DNA of 64,000 nt, taken from assembly GCA_021904315.1 (NCBI GenBank), contig CM038910.1:3348001-3412000 (forward strand). The letters run 5' to 3'. This document shows positions 53,276 through 64,000 of this stretch, one piece after another. Under the pieces are notes generated by a model. The model saw nothing but the letters and a program-made list of their open reading frames with translations, was not told where the DNA came from and made no database searches. This DNA comes from Sphagnum magellanicum. Taxonomy: Eukaryota; Streptophyta; Sphagnopsida; Sphagnales; Sphagnaceae. The position numbers and the translations under genes were made by a program. Each line of letters begins with the position of its first letter. Within the stretch, counting starts at the first letter, position 1.

Positions 53276-56200
53276 GTCCACTTGCATCAATATTATGCAT
53301 TTCTTCAATTCTTTTTGTTATGTGCATCACAATTTTCTCTCTTTTTATTTGCAAAGTGTCATCTCCATTGAGGAATTTGTTTTCATTTGGGGAGGATGAG
53401 ATGCTCTAAGATCCTACCATTTCTTTTATGCTACCATCATATGCTGACGTTCAAGCCTCGACTCTAGAGTCCTTGGCTTCACCTCCTTCATAGATAGTTT
53501 CTTGAGGTTACCATCTAAGAATTAGAACTTTCATTGATTATGAAGCATTAAAAAATGTTTAACATTTTTTTTTGAGCTCAGGTGTGGATCAATGGGTTTA
53601 TGAACTTGTTGAATGGTCCTAAGGTTGGGTGGAGAGCTTTAACGATGTATTTATGTTTTTCCCCAAACTTTCCTTTATGTCAATTTTCATTCAAACTCCT
53701 TTTAAATCATCTTCTTGCAACACTTGTATTGTCTATGTCGAAGCTTATACAAACCACAATGTTGGAAAAAACTTTGTCAAACAAAATTGACAATATAATG
53801 TTATTTATTGGAATGCCCTCTCTAATTTAAACCCTAGTTGTGGGATTAATTGTATATTCTACCCATGCAATTCCATGTTCTCTAGGTGTTATTTTTTTTT
53901 TCGTAGGTTTCCACATTAAATAATTTGGGTTGTAAGAATGAGCTCTACCTTGTAATGATTGAAATACACAATAAGGAAAATCCAAAGTTTCATAAATTGT
54001 CCCCACATAAAACAATTTTTTCTTTGAGAGAACATTTAAAATTTATTACTTCTTTAGAAGATAATTTAATATATCATTGCTTTCAAAATGATTTCAAACT
54101 TTATATGATTCTTGAGAATGTTCAATCAAACCATCTTTTTCATTTGTGAAATTTCGTAAGAAAATTGGGTTCTTTGCGGTTGGAATTCCATATTGGCTTG
54201 TACACATTATATGGATGCCAAATAAAGATTATATGTTTTTTTTTTCTTTAGTGTTGCATTTATGTTTGAGAATATCTCTATCCAAATTTCTAATTTACAT
54301 GTTTTTGGGAAACATATTTCAAATTATAGAATTGGAGATTTTCATAAATAACTTATGTTGATGTCGCTTATATCAAAATGATTTTGTTGGTATCAAATAA
54401 ATCCTTTCAATTTTATCAATTTAGTAACCTAACACACAAATGTATATAATTATTCATATTGTCAATATTTCTAACAATTGTTGTGCCTTGCAGTGGGGAA
54501 TTATACCTAACAATATTTACACAATACCTAAACAATATATAACAATTTCCAATAAAGTTTGTGGCTACTTGATAACGAATTTCAAATCTAAATAATGAAT
54601 AACCACATTAAGAGATGGAATTTTATTTTGTATATTTATTGCAATTGAAATCAATCTTATGTGGGGTGTGGTTTCCAATTATGAATGTAATTTTCATTAT
54701 ATTTGAAGTCATTTCCCAATTGTCTTGTTTCTAAATGGCCATACATATTTCATCTCTCCTTTTATATCCTACATTGTGTCAATGTTCAACATATCTCTGT
54801 ATAATCTGGTGTCAATTGTTTTATTTAAAATATGTTTCATACATTGAATATAATTTCCATCCTAGCTCAATCTAGATATAAATTTCCAAGATTGTAGTGG
54901 GCAAATAAAATTTTATTTATAGTTGGATTTGTTAGTTTGTTTGATGGTCTTGCAAATTATTTCCCTATGGATCTCTTTTGGTTGCAGTTGTTCAAACAAA
55001 CATAACTTTCATTTGTCAACTCCTGAAAAAAAATTTAAAATGCATTACTCATCAAGCAGCCATGATCAAATAACTAAACACACATAGACAAACACACATC
55101 TTGCACTAGCTCGTTTCTTTCATTTCAATAAGGTTGGTTCATTTCAAGGTCTTGCAAATGACATTCCTATAGTTCTTTAATACTTTCTCATGGTTTTGAG
55201 ATGTCATTGATGTCAATGGCCTCGTCTGTGGTAGTATTGTGGAGAACATTCAACGTTTGGACTTGGTTTGTCGTCCATTCCCCTAGATGATTCTATCACA
55301 ACTTACAACATTCTAGCATTGTCATCATTTCAAGATCCTTGCATTTTAAGTCGAGTCCAAAGGCCTGCTCTCACCAGTGGCACCATTGCGTCTGTTTCCC
55401 TACAATAAACAAGTGTTGGTGATTCATACTCATCTTCCTCCGGGTTGCTTTGGTTCTTTGGCCACTTTTTGTTGACGATGATTTCAAAAATTTTGAATAA
55501 AGGTGCCAAAAAACATTTTTTTGCTTCAACACATGGTGGACCAACCTTGGTAGATTTCTATACTTTTGTTAAATTGAACAAATACACTATTGTCAAATGT
55601 CCACGTGACAAATCCATGTGGTAGTGATGACATGTGAGTTATTATAGATGTGGCAGGAATATAATTTTGTTAGGGTATATTTTGACATGTCATTAAAATC
55701 TATCAAAGAATATTTTACTTGACATGGATGGAACATAATTGGAATATAGCTTCCAGCTCCTATTCATAGGTTCATGTTCGAACTCACACGCTCACTAAAT
55801 AACAAACCCCTATTGCAAGCTACCTTACATATTTTTTCATTATTTGCAAACTTGTAGACAAAAGTTGTTTGAACATTTTCACATACCAACTTGAATCACA
55901 AAAATAAAAATAAGGTTAAGAAGACCCCCATTTTCTTTTTTTCAAAAATTAACAATTTCATCATTCTAACATTAGATCATGTCCTAGTCAAGGATGGAAT
56001 GGTTTAAAATTTTTTTTCTTGATGTTATGAAAGACCAAACATATGAACTAGCCCCAATGGCCCCCCAAAAAAAAAAATTTATGATTGAATTAGTGTGGGC
56101 ATGTAGTTGTATTCCACATAACTAATTATTTACAATACACATCATGACCATAAGAACAACAAAAGAACATTTCGCACTACCTAATCCTTTTTTAATCGAT

Positions 56201-56550
56201 CTGATCCACACTTTTGAAAACCTCTAAAATTTCAAACTTGGATTTGGGTTAACACAACTTTCATAATAGATGCCTCTAATAGGTGATTAAAACTCAATAG
56301 AATTGCAAACATCCATGAGCACAAGAAGAGTCGTTGTTGAAATCACCCTTTGTAATTAATCACTTTTGCTGAAATGAATGGCTACAACTTATAACATACC
56401 ATAATATAATTGGTTTGAAAAAGACCTTTAAGCTCTAGTCTACAACCTTGACATTTGGAAACTTTTTTGACATGTGTCCTCAAACCACACTTTTGCAAAA
56501 TGTTGAGTGTGGTAGTAAAAAAAGGTTGTGGTTGACATTTTCCCTAAGAT
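53276..56550. other. Long AT-rich stretch, mostly without recognisable content
   Basis: 53582-53830 (plus, 82 residues) may be a trailing exon of the preceding pseudogene. 53925-54361 holds two short plus-strand frames without known domains. From 54400 to 56550 I see no coding sequence, no tandem repeat, and only short A or T runs. Confidence 0.4.
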
Positions 56551-56559
56551 GCGCGAAGT

Positions 56560-57680
56560 TAGGAATTGAAGGATTCAACCCCCCATAACATAATTCCAAT
56601 TCCAACAAAGGATTAGAGTTCTTCACATTAGGGGAATGAAGATGTACAATATCAACTCCAAGATTTTGATGGTTTCATTATTGTTCATCGCAAAATGCCC
56701 CTTAAACATTAAGTTTTCTCGGCTAAACAAAAGCACAAATTCTCATGTTGAACACGCATACAAAAGTAAAGTGAGGAGTGCCTTGGAATCTTCAAAAAGT
56801 TGACCCATGGTTATTATGAGCTTTGGCCATGGCCTCACACATGAGGAACAATCGTCTCAAGTAGCAAGTTTGATCAATCATTGAAGTTCCAACTCAATGT
56901 GGGGTGAAAAGGAGGGTGTACCCATCAAAGAGTGCTTGCTTCCGTTATTAACAATGTAATGTTTGAAAGGATGTTAAAAGGGTTGCATTTTTCAATCCAC
57001 CTCCTTCCCTCAAAAATCAAACTTTCGAAGTAAGTGACGTCAATATGTAGGATGCATGTTGGGAACATAGATGGTGGGGATAACAACTCACCAAATAGGC
57101 TTTAGAAAAAAACCCATGTTAACAAAGAATCTCGGATGTTAGTAGTGGTTCTTCCAAAAGGGAATTCATTAGGTGTTACATTCCAAGCCTCCCTTCATAG
57201 ACCATTATCCTTAAGGTTTGATGATTACACCTAGAACACTTTAAATGGGGGAGCTCAAGATGTTCCTCTAAGTGAAGTTGTACGGTTTTTGGTGTCACCA
57301 AATTACATAACCACTATTGATCATGCTTCAAAGAGGAATTTCAACCCTGAAACAACCATTAAAGCTTAATAGATAATAGAAGGGGATCCAAAAACAATCC
57401 CTTCCACTAACCATGGTTCCTTTGTGTGCACCAAAATGCATTGAAAGATTAGAATGGACATGTGTAATGCGAGCATTAAGCAAATCAAACATGTAGTCAA
57501 TATATAACTGAAAAAAGTCTAAGTTTGGACCAAAATAAGCCTCTTGCACAAAGGTAGCCTACAACTAAAAGGTCTAACACTTCAAGATATTTTCAGCTCT
57601 TTCAAGAGGATTCATCATTTTATAACCTTTGGGGGTGGAACTCTAGCAAGAACAAACGAAGGATCGAATGTAAAAATCTC
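56560..57680 (-). other. Possible decayed coding remnant, unassigned
   Basis: The minus strand retains fragments with protein-like composition: EAYFGPNLDFFQLYIDYMFD then LLNARITHVHSNLSMHFGAH (57549-57420); DSLLTWVFF near 57130; and VTYFESLIFEGRRWIEKCNP then FNILSNITLLITEAST (57040-56930). They are separated by stops and frame changes. I do not recognise the family. It could be a host pseudogene or part of a mobile element. Confidence 0.3.
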
Positions 57681-57699
57681 CCTTCATTATGAGAAAAAG

Positions 57700-58235
57700 G
57701 GGTGTTTTGCAATTTTGGCCCGTAATTCAATTTTTGAGTTGCATTAAACACTTGCAACTCACTATATTTATATGCTGTGAGTGCTAACGAACAAATTACA
57801 TGAGTTACATGAGTTGCAAAGTTGTAACTCTCCATATATACGATATGCAATTCATTGCAACTTTGTTAAAACAATTCATTTTCAACTACAATGTAAACCC
57901 ATGATGTCATGTTGACATCATTAATTATCATCCATCTATTAAGATCTAACATGTGGCACTATGAAGATTTTTGGACTGTCCATTATGATTGTTAATGATG
58001 GTTCAAAATTGTGACATGTGGCACATGTATTTTAATGCGAGAACATAAGAGAATAAACCTTTTTTATATAGTTGGTAACATGGGATTTGAAGACAAAGCA
58101 TATGGGTTGAATTTTTTAGTTGTTGTTTAGTTGCAAATTGAGTTACAATTGAATTCCAACTATCGGGTACACCAGTTGGTGATCAAACATTTAAACATTC
58201 AAGGTAGGCTACATCCAAAGGGAGGGTTCCGTTGT
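57700..58235. other. Subterminal-type sequence with GTTGCAA/TTGCAAC words
   Basis: Repeated 'gagttgcat', 'cttgcaactc', 'gagttgcaaagttgtaactc' and 'attgcaact', as in the ends of the CACTA elements. Together with similar words at 60420-60830 and the end-like 'gcagggtagtg' (60824-60833), this hints at a further, larger CACTA-type element. I could not identify a matching left end or target duplication. Confidence 0.35.
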
Positions 58236-58740
58236 TTCTAATGTCTAAAAAAAATTTGAACTTGTCCCATTGGCACATCTGGAACACTAAAAATCGTCAA
58301 AAATGGAATAACATTGAGAAAGTTATGGCCCCCCAAAGTAGAGGGGGTCAAGAATTTTTAAAAAAACCACTGAATGATACAAAGGTTAGTTTTTGAACAC
58401 CTAAAAAATTCCTTGTATGTTTCTTTTGTTGCTATCAAAATTCAAAAATGATTTGTAGAATTTCACATGGCATTCTTATAGCACTTTAGATCATTGAAAA
58501 TGAATAAGAAATAAGAAAGTTATGAGGTTTGAAAGTAAGAGGGGTCCAAAGAGGGAAAAAAAAGAAAAAACTTGTTTTGTAAGTTGGAAAGCTTATTTTT
58601 CTTCTTGTTATTTTTTCATTAAACCTTTTCCTCAACATTTCAAAGATGATTTGTAGAGCTTGAGGTAGCACTCCCATAACACTTTAAATCACTCAAAATG
58701 AAGCACATTTGATGAAGATATAAATAATTGTTTAATCATA
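58236..58740 (+). repeat. Copy of the CACTA-internal segment (inverted relative to 28.1-28.6 kb)
   Basis: Matches the reverse complement of 28138-28590 across several hundred bases with small gaps. Within it, a part is repeated locally: 'gatttgtaga(a/g)' with '(a)gcactt(t)aaatcactcaaaatg' occurs at about 58449-58504 and again at 58629-58700. Confidence 0.8.
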
Positions 58741-59556
58741 AGCAAGTGATCAATGATGGGCAAGTTTACCTTAAACATATTTTCCCACATGCTTTGTACT
58801 TGTTTTTCATTGTGTAAGTTATACAATTAAATTAATGATTATATGATAATTAAATATGTGAATTGATTACTTAATATTTAGTTATTTGAAATAGTGATTT
58901 GAATTAATTATTTTGTTCAGATAATTTATCATCAAATGATTGATTATCTAAATTCATATAATTAGTTATTTATCATTTGAAATTTTGAAAAAGATTATTA
59001 GTTATTTTAACTAATTAATGAAAAAATTATATGAATCAAATTTATTTATAATTCATAATAATTAAGTAAACTACATATTGATTAATAATTAATATGAAAT
59101 GAATTATTTAGAAAATTTTATTAAATATTAAATATGAATTTTTGTAAAAAACATGAAAGTATAAACATGCATATCCATATGTACATCGAACTGCATTATT
59201 AATATATTATTATTATTAGTTTCACATTTGAATTAATTATATGTATCCAAATAATTAATTATATAATGAATTTAGATCATTATTATTTTTTAATTATTAA
59301 TGAATTATTAATTATATTAAATAATCAATATAATTCATTATGGAATATTTTCAACTTGGATAAATATTTATTTGATTAATATTTCAAGAATAATTAATTT
59401 TCTAGTTAATTGTGAATTAATTATATGAATTACACATATTTATTCATATTAATAGTCAAATTATTGAAACAAGAATTTTTTATAAAACATTACATATGAA
59501 TATGTATCTTTATTAAGTTATAAGTAGTTGTATTATAGTCATAACATAGTTGAATA
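58741..59556. other. Very AT-rich stretch
   Basis: Dominated by 'aattaatta', 'ttatttgaa' and 'aatatgaat' words. No gene and no clear period. Confidence 0.55.
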
Positions 59557-60363
59557 AGGTGCAATCATGATTGGGGTATAATAACAAGAACCATAACATC
59601 CATTTGTCTTGTTTCATGAATTCTAAATTAAGGACTTAACAAAATGAATGTTCTAAGATGTTAAACAATGAAAAGGGGATATATATGTTTACGCTTTCAA
59701 CCAACAAATGTTATAATGAATGATTCAAATCAATTGAACAAATTTCAAATGTGATGTTCAAGTATAAACCAAAAAGGAATGCAAGACTACTTAAACATTC
59801 CAAAATAACATACTTTCATTTGGAATGCTAAAATCCTATTAAAAACATAAAATAATGTCCTTTTTTTTGCAACTTTTGTTTTTTATACTTGTTTCCAAAC
59901 CTTTGGAATGTAAATTTTTAATTAACAAAATTAATTTGATTGTCTTTATTAACGCATCTGTTTTATGAAAAAATCCAAGATTTTAGCATCAATTCCACAA
60001 AATTTGATGATTTACCAAATTTTTTTTTAATGTTATCATATGGAACATACTTCATTCTATTTGTGGTTAAAATATGGAGTAATTTGAACAAACATTGCTA
60101 ATCCTATTAAGTCTTTTTTGACAAAATTGTGTAGTGGGACATGGTTTTTAAGCTGTCTTTTAGGACATTTAAAAACATGTTTTAATCATCCAAATCATTA
60201 AAAATCACCACCATTTTAATCAAGAAGTATGTGAATATCTAATGAATAAAGAAAATCTATCAAATAAATTATTTTGTAAATGTAATGGTCATTCAAAATA
60301 ATGTCCTAAAAATGATTTTGGCGAGAGACATTTTTTTTGTGTACCCCAATTGTGATCGCACCC
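59557..60363. mobile_element. ~800-bp non-autonomous TIR element, copy 2
   Basis: Left end 'ggtgcaatcatgattggggt' (starts about 59557) and right end (reverse complement) 'gggtgcgatcacaattgggg'. It is the reverse-complement relative of the element at 22041-22838: shared internal phrases include 'aaacctttggaatgtaaat', 'tttgtggttaaaatatg' and 'attgtgtagtgggac'. Lengths are close (about 800 bp). Non-coding. Confidence 0.75.
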
Positions 60364-60925
60364 AATAGTAGTACTTTAGTAATGACACACTAATGATTGT
60401 AATAATTGTATCAATGGGAATCATAGTTGAAAACTAGTTGCAAATGTATCCCATAATGGGTGGTGAAAATGTTGACATGTGGCATGATTGCATGTATGTA
60501 CATTATACACTAGTTGCATCATAATTATTATTTTAATTGCACATTTACAACAATTCAAAAGTAGTTGCCACATGTAATTACAATGCAACTTTTGAAAAAA
60601 TCAAACATAGTTGATTACATATGTATGTACGATGTATATAAATGATCATATAGAAGACCCATTTTGAATTCATTTCCAACTATAATGCAACTAACTGATT
60701 TTTTGATGTGACAATTTATTTATTAATACACCTTATTTCTAGGGGGATAATTGCACAATAATTATCATATCCAAAGGATAGTTGCACAATAGTTGTATAT
60801 GAATTTTTTTTGGATTTTAGTTGCAGGGTAGTGTGGTTTTGATAGATGCGATTTCTCATAATGCCTTGATTTCAATCAATTTTCATGATGAATGTATATT
60901 TGCTTTTTTTAAATGTGAGGGGCCT
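60364..60925. other. AT-rich spacer with GTTGCA words
   Basis: Contains 'agttgcaaatg', 'gatagttgcacaatag' and 'tagttgcagggtagtg' motifs of CACTA-subterminal type (see 57700). No gene. Confidence 0.4.
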
Positions 60926-63079
60926 AATTAAGGATGGTAAAATCTCCTTTCTTCACAACTACATCTAATTCGTTTGTTCCCAAGTGGGGCAAGTTGAGGG
61001 CAAAGAAGGCTTTCTTTTTAGGAAAGAGAATATGGCCCCAAGTAGGATGTAAGATTTTACATGCAAACTTGAGTTATTTTTCAGGTGAAAGAGCTTTTGG
61101 TGTAGGGCACAGTGGTGTTTGCACCATGATTATAAGTAGGTGGGCACAACACATTAATGTAGAGGCAATATGGTTGGTAACAAGTTCTTGTGGATCCAAT
61201 TTGAAGGTATCCTAGGTGGTATGCTAGGGGTTGCCACTATTTACGCCCCCCATGATTCCCATGATTGATGTAAAGTTTGGGAGGAAATGTTAGCAAAATT
61301 GCCAACAATTTGTTATTTGATTTTGAATGGAAACTTCAACATGGTTGAATGACCATCAAACAAATTTCAATTATGTGGTAGACTTTTCCATGGGGATTCA
61401 ATTTTGTTTGACCATCTACCTCTTAGCCTTTCAATATGCCTTGATTTCAAAATTATCATAAATAAGGGTCACTAGAAGATGAGTATGAAAAACCTAAGGG
61501 AGGTTAAGAACAAATCAAGGCAATTTGGGAAAGTTGTAAACCCCAGTCTAGCTTTTTCAAAAAGCTCTAATATTGACATGGTTTTATCAAATTTTTTGTA
61601 AAAGTAAGGCTGGGAAGTTTTGAAAATTAAAGAACTTGCTAAAGCATGAGCTCAAAGAAGCAATGGGGAACTTTCAACATACATTGTTGTAGGACAAGGT
61701 TGTAGATCTTCAAGGTTGTTTAAAAGGCTTTGAGGAATGAAAGATTGAAGGGATGCAAATCCACTAAAGAGTAAAGTGGAAACATGTTGGGGACTCTATG
61801 TTTAAAGAAAATTTTAACACCATTAAGGAGAAACCATCTTCTAATTTTTTCACCACTATCAAGAATCAAAATGGGGAGCTAGGGTGTGAGAAGGGAGAAG
61901 TGGAAAGGACTTGCTGAGATTTTTCAAGCAACTATACATGGAAACATCATACACAAAAGAAATTGGGGAAACTAGACAACATATAATCCAATCATTGCCC
62001 TATAAGGTCATGACTAGTATGGCATAGAGATTGGCTTCTACCATCACCAAGGAAAAACTTAGAAAGGCAGTGGTAGAGTTGGCAAATTGCAAAGCCCCAA
62101 GGATTGATGGAGTGGTTTCAGAGTTCTATAAAAAAATTCTGGGATGTTGTGGGACATGATTATTGGCTGATGATGTCCATAGCCATTAAGCAAGGTAAAT
62201 TCTTAACCAGGCTCACTCAAGGGCTAATTACCTTGCTGCCAAAGGGTGGGGAGAAAGAGGATGTCAACAACTAGCATCCAATTACTCTACTCAATGTTTC
62301 GTATAAGATATTTGCAAAAGGCCCTTCAGCAACGACTCCAAACAGTTTTGATGGAAGTAATTAGCATAGACCGATCAACATTCTTTCTTCTGCACCATAG
62401 CTTGGATGGGATCCTACTTGTTCATGAAACTTTCGAATGAGCAAAAACCTCAAATCAAAACTTGATTCTTCTCAAGCTAGACTTCTCCAAAGCCCTGTGA
62501 CAAGGCGTTTTGGGCATTTTCATTCCAATGCCTAGAGAAGATAAAACTACTTCAAGGTGTCATTCAATTTGTTCAGATATTGTTTGTGGGGGTAGAAACA
62601 TTAGTGAACTTGAATGGGGCCATTTCAAGGCCATTTCCAATTTTGAAGGGAGTCAAGCAGGGTTATCTGTTGACCCCATATCGGTTCTTATTTGTGGGGG
62701 AAGCTCTCAACCAGTTTGTCAAAGCTTAGGTTAAAACTCAGAAATTTTAAAAGCTTTCTCTACCTCATCCAGCCTGCTAGCAAATGACACGACCTTTATA
62801 ATAAAAATGTGAAAAGGCCTTGTTGAAAATTTGGTTGCTACTTTAAAGTTATTGGGGACTGCTTGTAGCCTTGAAATCAATTGGGGGAATTGTGTAGCCT
62901 TCTTTCAAGGGACATGCCAAGCCATGCCAAATTGGTTGAACGGTTTCCATTGGAAATGGGCAAGAGAAAAGACATCACCAAGCTGTTAGGTATTCCATTT
63001 GGTTTGGGATTGGAGGTCAACGACATCAATGCCTTTCTACTCAACAAAGTCAAGAAAAAACTATCATTTGGGCGAGACG

Positions 63080-63222
63080 CTAAATACCCCCATCGAGCTC
63101 TGTCTGGCGCATGTTTCTCTTGTCTTCTTGCACATGTTTTTCAGCCCTGCTTGGTTCTGCATAGAACCATGCAGCACGGTTCTACATGTTCTTCTGTTCA
63201 GGGCTCGATGGGGGGTATTTAG
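63080..63222. mobile_element. 143-bp foldback MITE inside the LINE
   Basis: Left 'ctaaatacccccatcgagct' and right (reverse complement) 'ctaaataccccccatcgagc' are near-perfect inverted repeats. They separate the LINE blocks NKVKKKLSFG and CSTHLSLVGRT, which are normally adjacent. The interior also partly self-pairs ('agaaccatgcagcacggttct'). Non-coding, so it was inserted after the LINE had landed. Confidence 0.8.
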
Positions 63223-63326
63223 GGTTTTGCTTATTTTGGTGCTCAACCCACCTTTCATTGGTAGGTAGAACACTCATTCTTAACCAAATTCTTCTCTCCA
63301 CTCTTTGGTATTTTATTTGTGTGTTT

Positions 63327-63348
63327 GGGGGGGGGGGGGGGGGGGGGG
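63327..63348. other. 22-nt G run
   Basis: Uninterrupted G run in the LINE 3' part; it breaks the frame between the WYFICVF block and the C-terminal block. A likely site of length uncertainty. Confidence 0.9.
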
Positions 63349-64000
63349 AGCGAATACTTTTAACTTTGTAGCTAGTTCTTCTAACCTCCAGATTCTACTT
63401 TGCTTTTGTCTAAATCAGATTAAGCCAAATAAAAGCAAAAAATGGGGAGCCAACCTAAACTGGGTGATGTGTCACAATCACCAAGTTAATAATGAATTTC
63501 GCATTTGGAATAGGATCATTAGTGCATGGAAGGGGTTGGTGAAAAAAATGGTATTCTGCCCTACCCTTACTCCATATGCTACTCTCAACAAGGAATTATG
63601 GTGGTTTACAAAATTTGAGGGGGGCAAGTTTGGGTTTTCAAAAGAGAGCTCCATCATAAGGGTTTAACAAAGCCCAAAATAGAGTTGCACATAGTGGAAG
63701 GGAGAGCTTTGTCAGTTGTAGCAGCCCAACAATGTTATGATTTTAAGCCAAAAGAGGGTCACCTCTAGGCAAGGATGGTGGCAGAACTCAACCTGCAAGT
63801 TCCACAAGATGACATGATAGCAACAATTGGTGATTGGGTGGGTGGTTTTCTACGTGAAGGAGGTGTATATCCAATTTGGGTGTTATAGGCCACAATATCC
63901 TTCAAGCCACTAATTGCCTCTGATTCAACCACATGTGCATTATTCTGCCATAAATTAAGTTGTTCTCTATTGGACCCAAATGTGCGCTTTGAACCCTAAA

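Larger units (their letters stand above)
60930..64000 (+). pseudogene. LINE (non-LTR retrotransposon) ORF2 pseudogene, runs off the window edge
   Basis: Plus strand. Endonuclease part: GVGHSGVCTMIISRWAQHI (61099-61155), GMLGVATIYAPHDSHD-like, then LNGNFNMVE (61322-61350), where the usual GDFN is GNFN. Reverse transcriptase: VELANCKAPRIDGVVSEFYK (62070-62130), ITLLPKGGEKEDVNN (62227-62270) and LLANDTTFI (62777-62805), where the catalytic (F/L)ADD reads LAND. Then KDITKLLGIPFGLG (62970-63010), CSTHLSLVGRTLILNQILLS (63243-63300) and the C-terminal RIWNRIISAWKGLVKKM (63500-63550). Many stops and frameshifts. A 143-bp foldback element and a G run interrupt the 3' part. No poly-A tail is reached by 64,000. 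Confidence 0.85.

Noticed and set aside
57312-57766. CACTA words at 57312 and 57760 as the left end of an element ending at 60833
   Set aside because: Neither has a matching 3-bp duplication or a convincing TIR.

Overview
The window looks like repeat-rich, AT-rich nuclear DNA of a land plant. The evidence is the mix of element types (plant-type Helitron, Ty3/gypsy LTR retrotransposon, CACTA, hAT, LINE and small TIR elements) and intron-bearing fragments of plant-like genes (ISY1, a KH-domain protein). The density of decayed families suggests a large genome, possibly a fern or other seed-free vascular plant, but that is inference. I found no intact host gene, no rRNA, tRNA or CRISPR, and nothing bacterial.

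Left part (1-14,150): Helitrons, all pointing to the minus strand. A 7.5-kb element (6445-13926) has a TC...CTAG structure, a 3' hairpin and A/T flanks. It encodes one RepHel reading frame of 1,521 codons broken only by three nonsense codons. Between its 5' end and RepHel lie captured host sequences: two copies of part of the splicing factor ISY1, one KH-domain exon with splice sites, and A-rich tandem repeats. To its left is a head-to-tail array of four non-autonomous Helitron units (3415-6442), filled with a ~50-bp minisatellite carrying long C runs. A further degenerate Helitron lies at 2209-3326. A ~44-bp minisatellite abuts two of the Helitron 5' ends.

Middle-left (14,150-27,075): non-coding and satellite DNA, two hAT transposase pseudogenes in opposite orientation (17.2-18.7 kb minus, 24.3-26.3 kb plus), a perfect 34-bp-arm hairpin, a 428-bp MITE, and a ~800-bp TIR element inserted in a satellite.

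Middle (27,076-41,460): one complete but decayed Ty3/gypsy element on the minus strand. It has paired LTRs, a 5-bp target duplication (CACAT), gag, protease, RT, RNase H and integrase remnants, and a long extra region after integrase. Its 3' LTR is interrupted by a 2.37-kb CACTA element. The other LTR preserves the empty site, which fixes the insertion and its 3-bp duplication (CAT).

Right part (41,466-64,000): a second, different hAT-type transposase remnant, a second CACTA-like element, a self-complementary satellite, an intron-containing pseudogene with a ParB-like DGNH motif and a DNA-methyltransferase-like C-terminus (50.3-53.3 kb), a second copy of the ~800-bp TIR element, and a LINE pseudogene running off the window edge and carrying a 143-bp foldback MITE.

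Together this is a nested graveyard of mobile elements. The recognisable active-site losses and stops are largely C-to-T or G-to-A changes, as expected of silenced, methylated DNA. The most interesting items are the gene-capturing Helitron, the Helitron concatemer, and the ParB-like/methyltransferase pseudogene.
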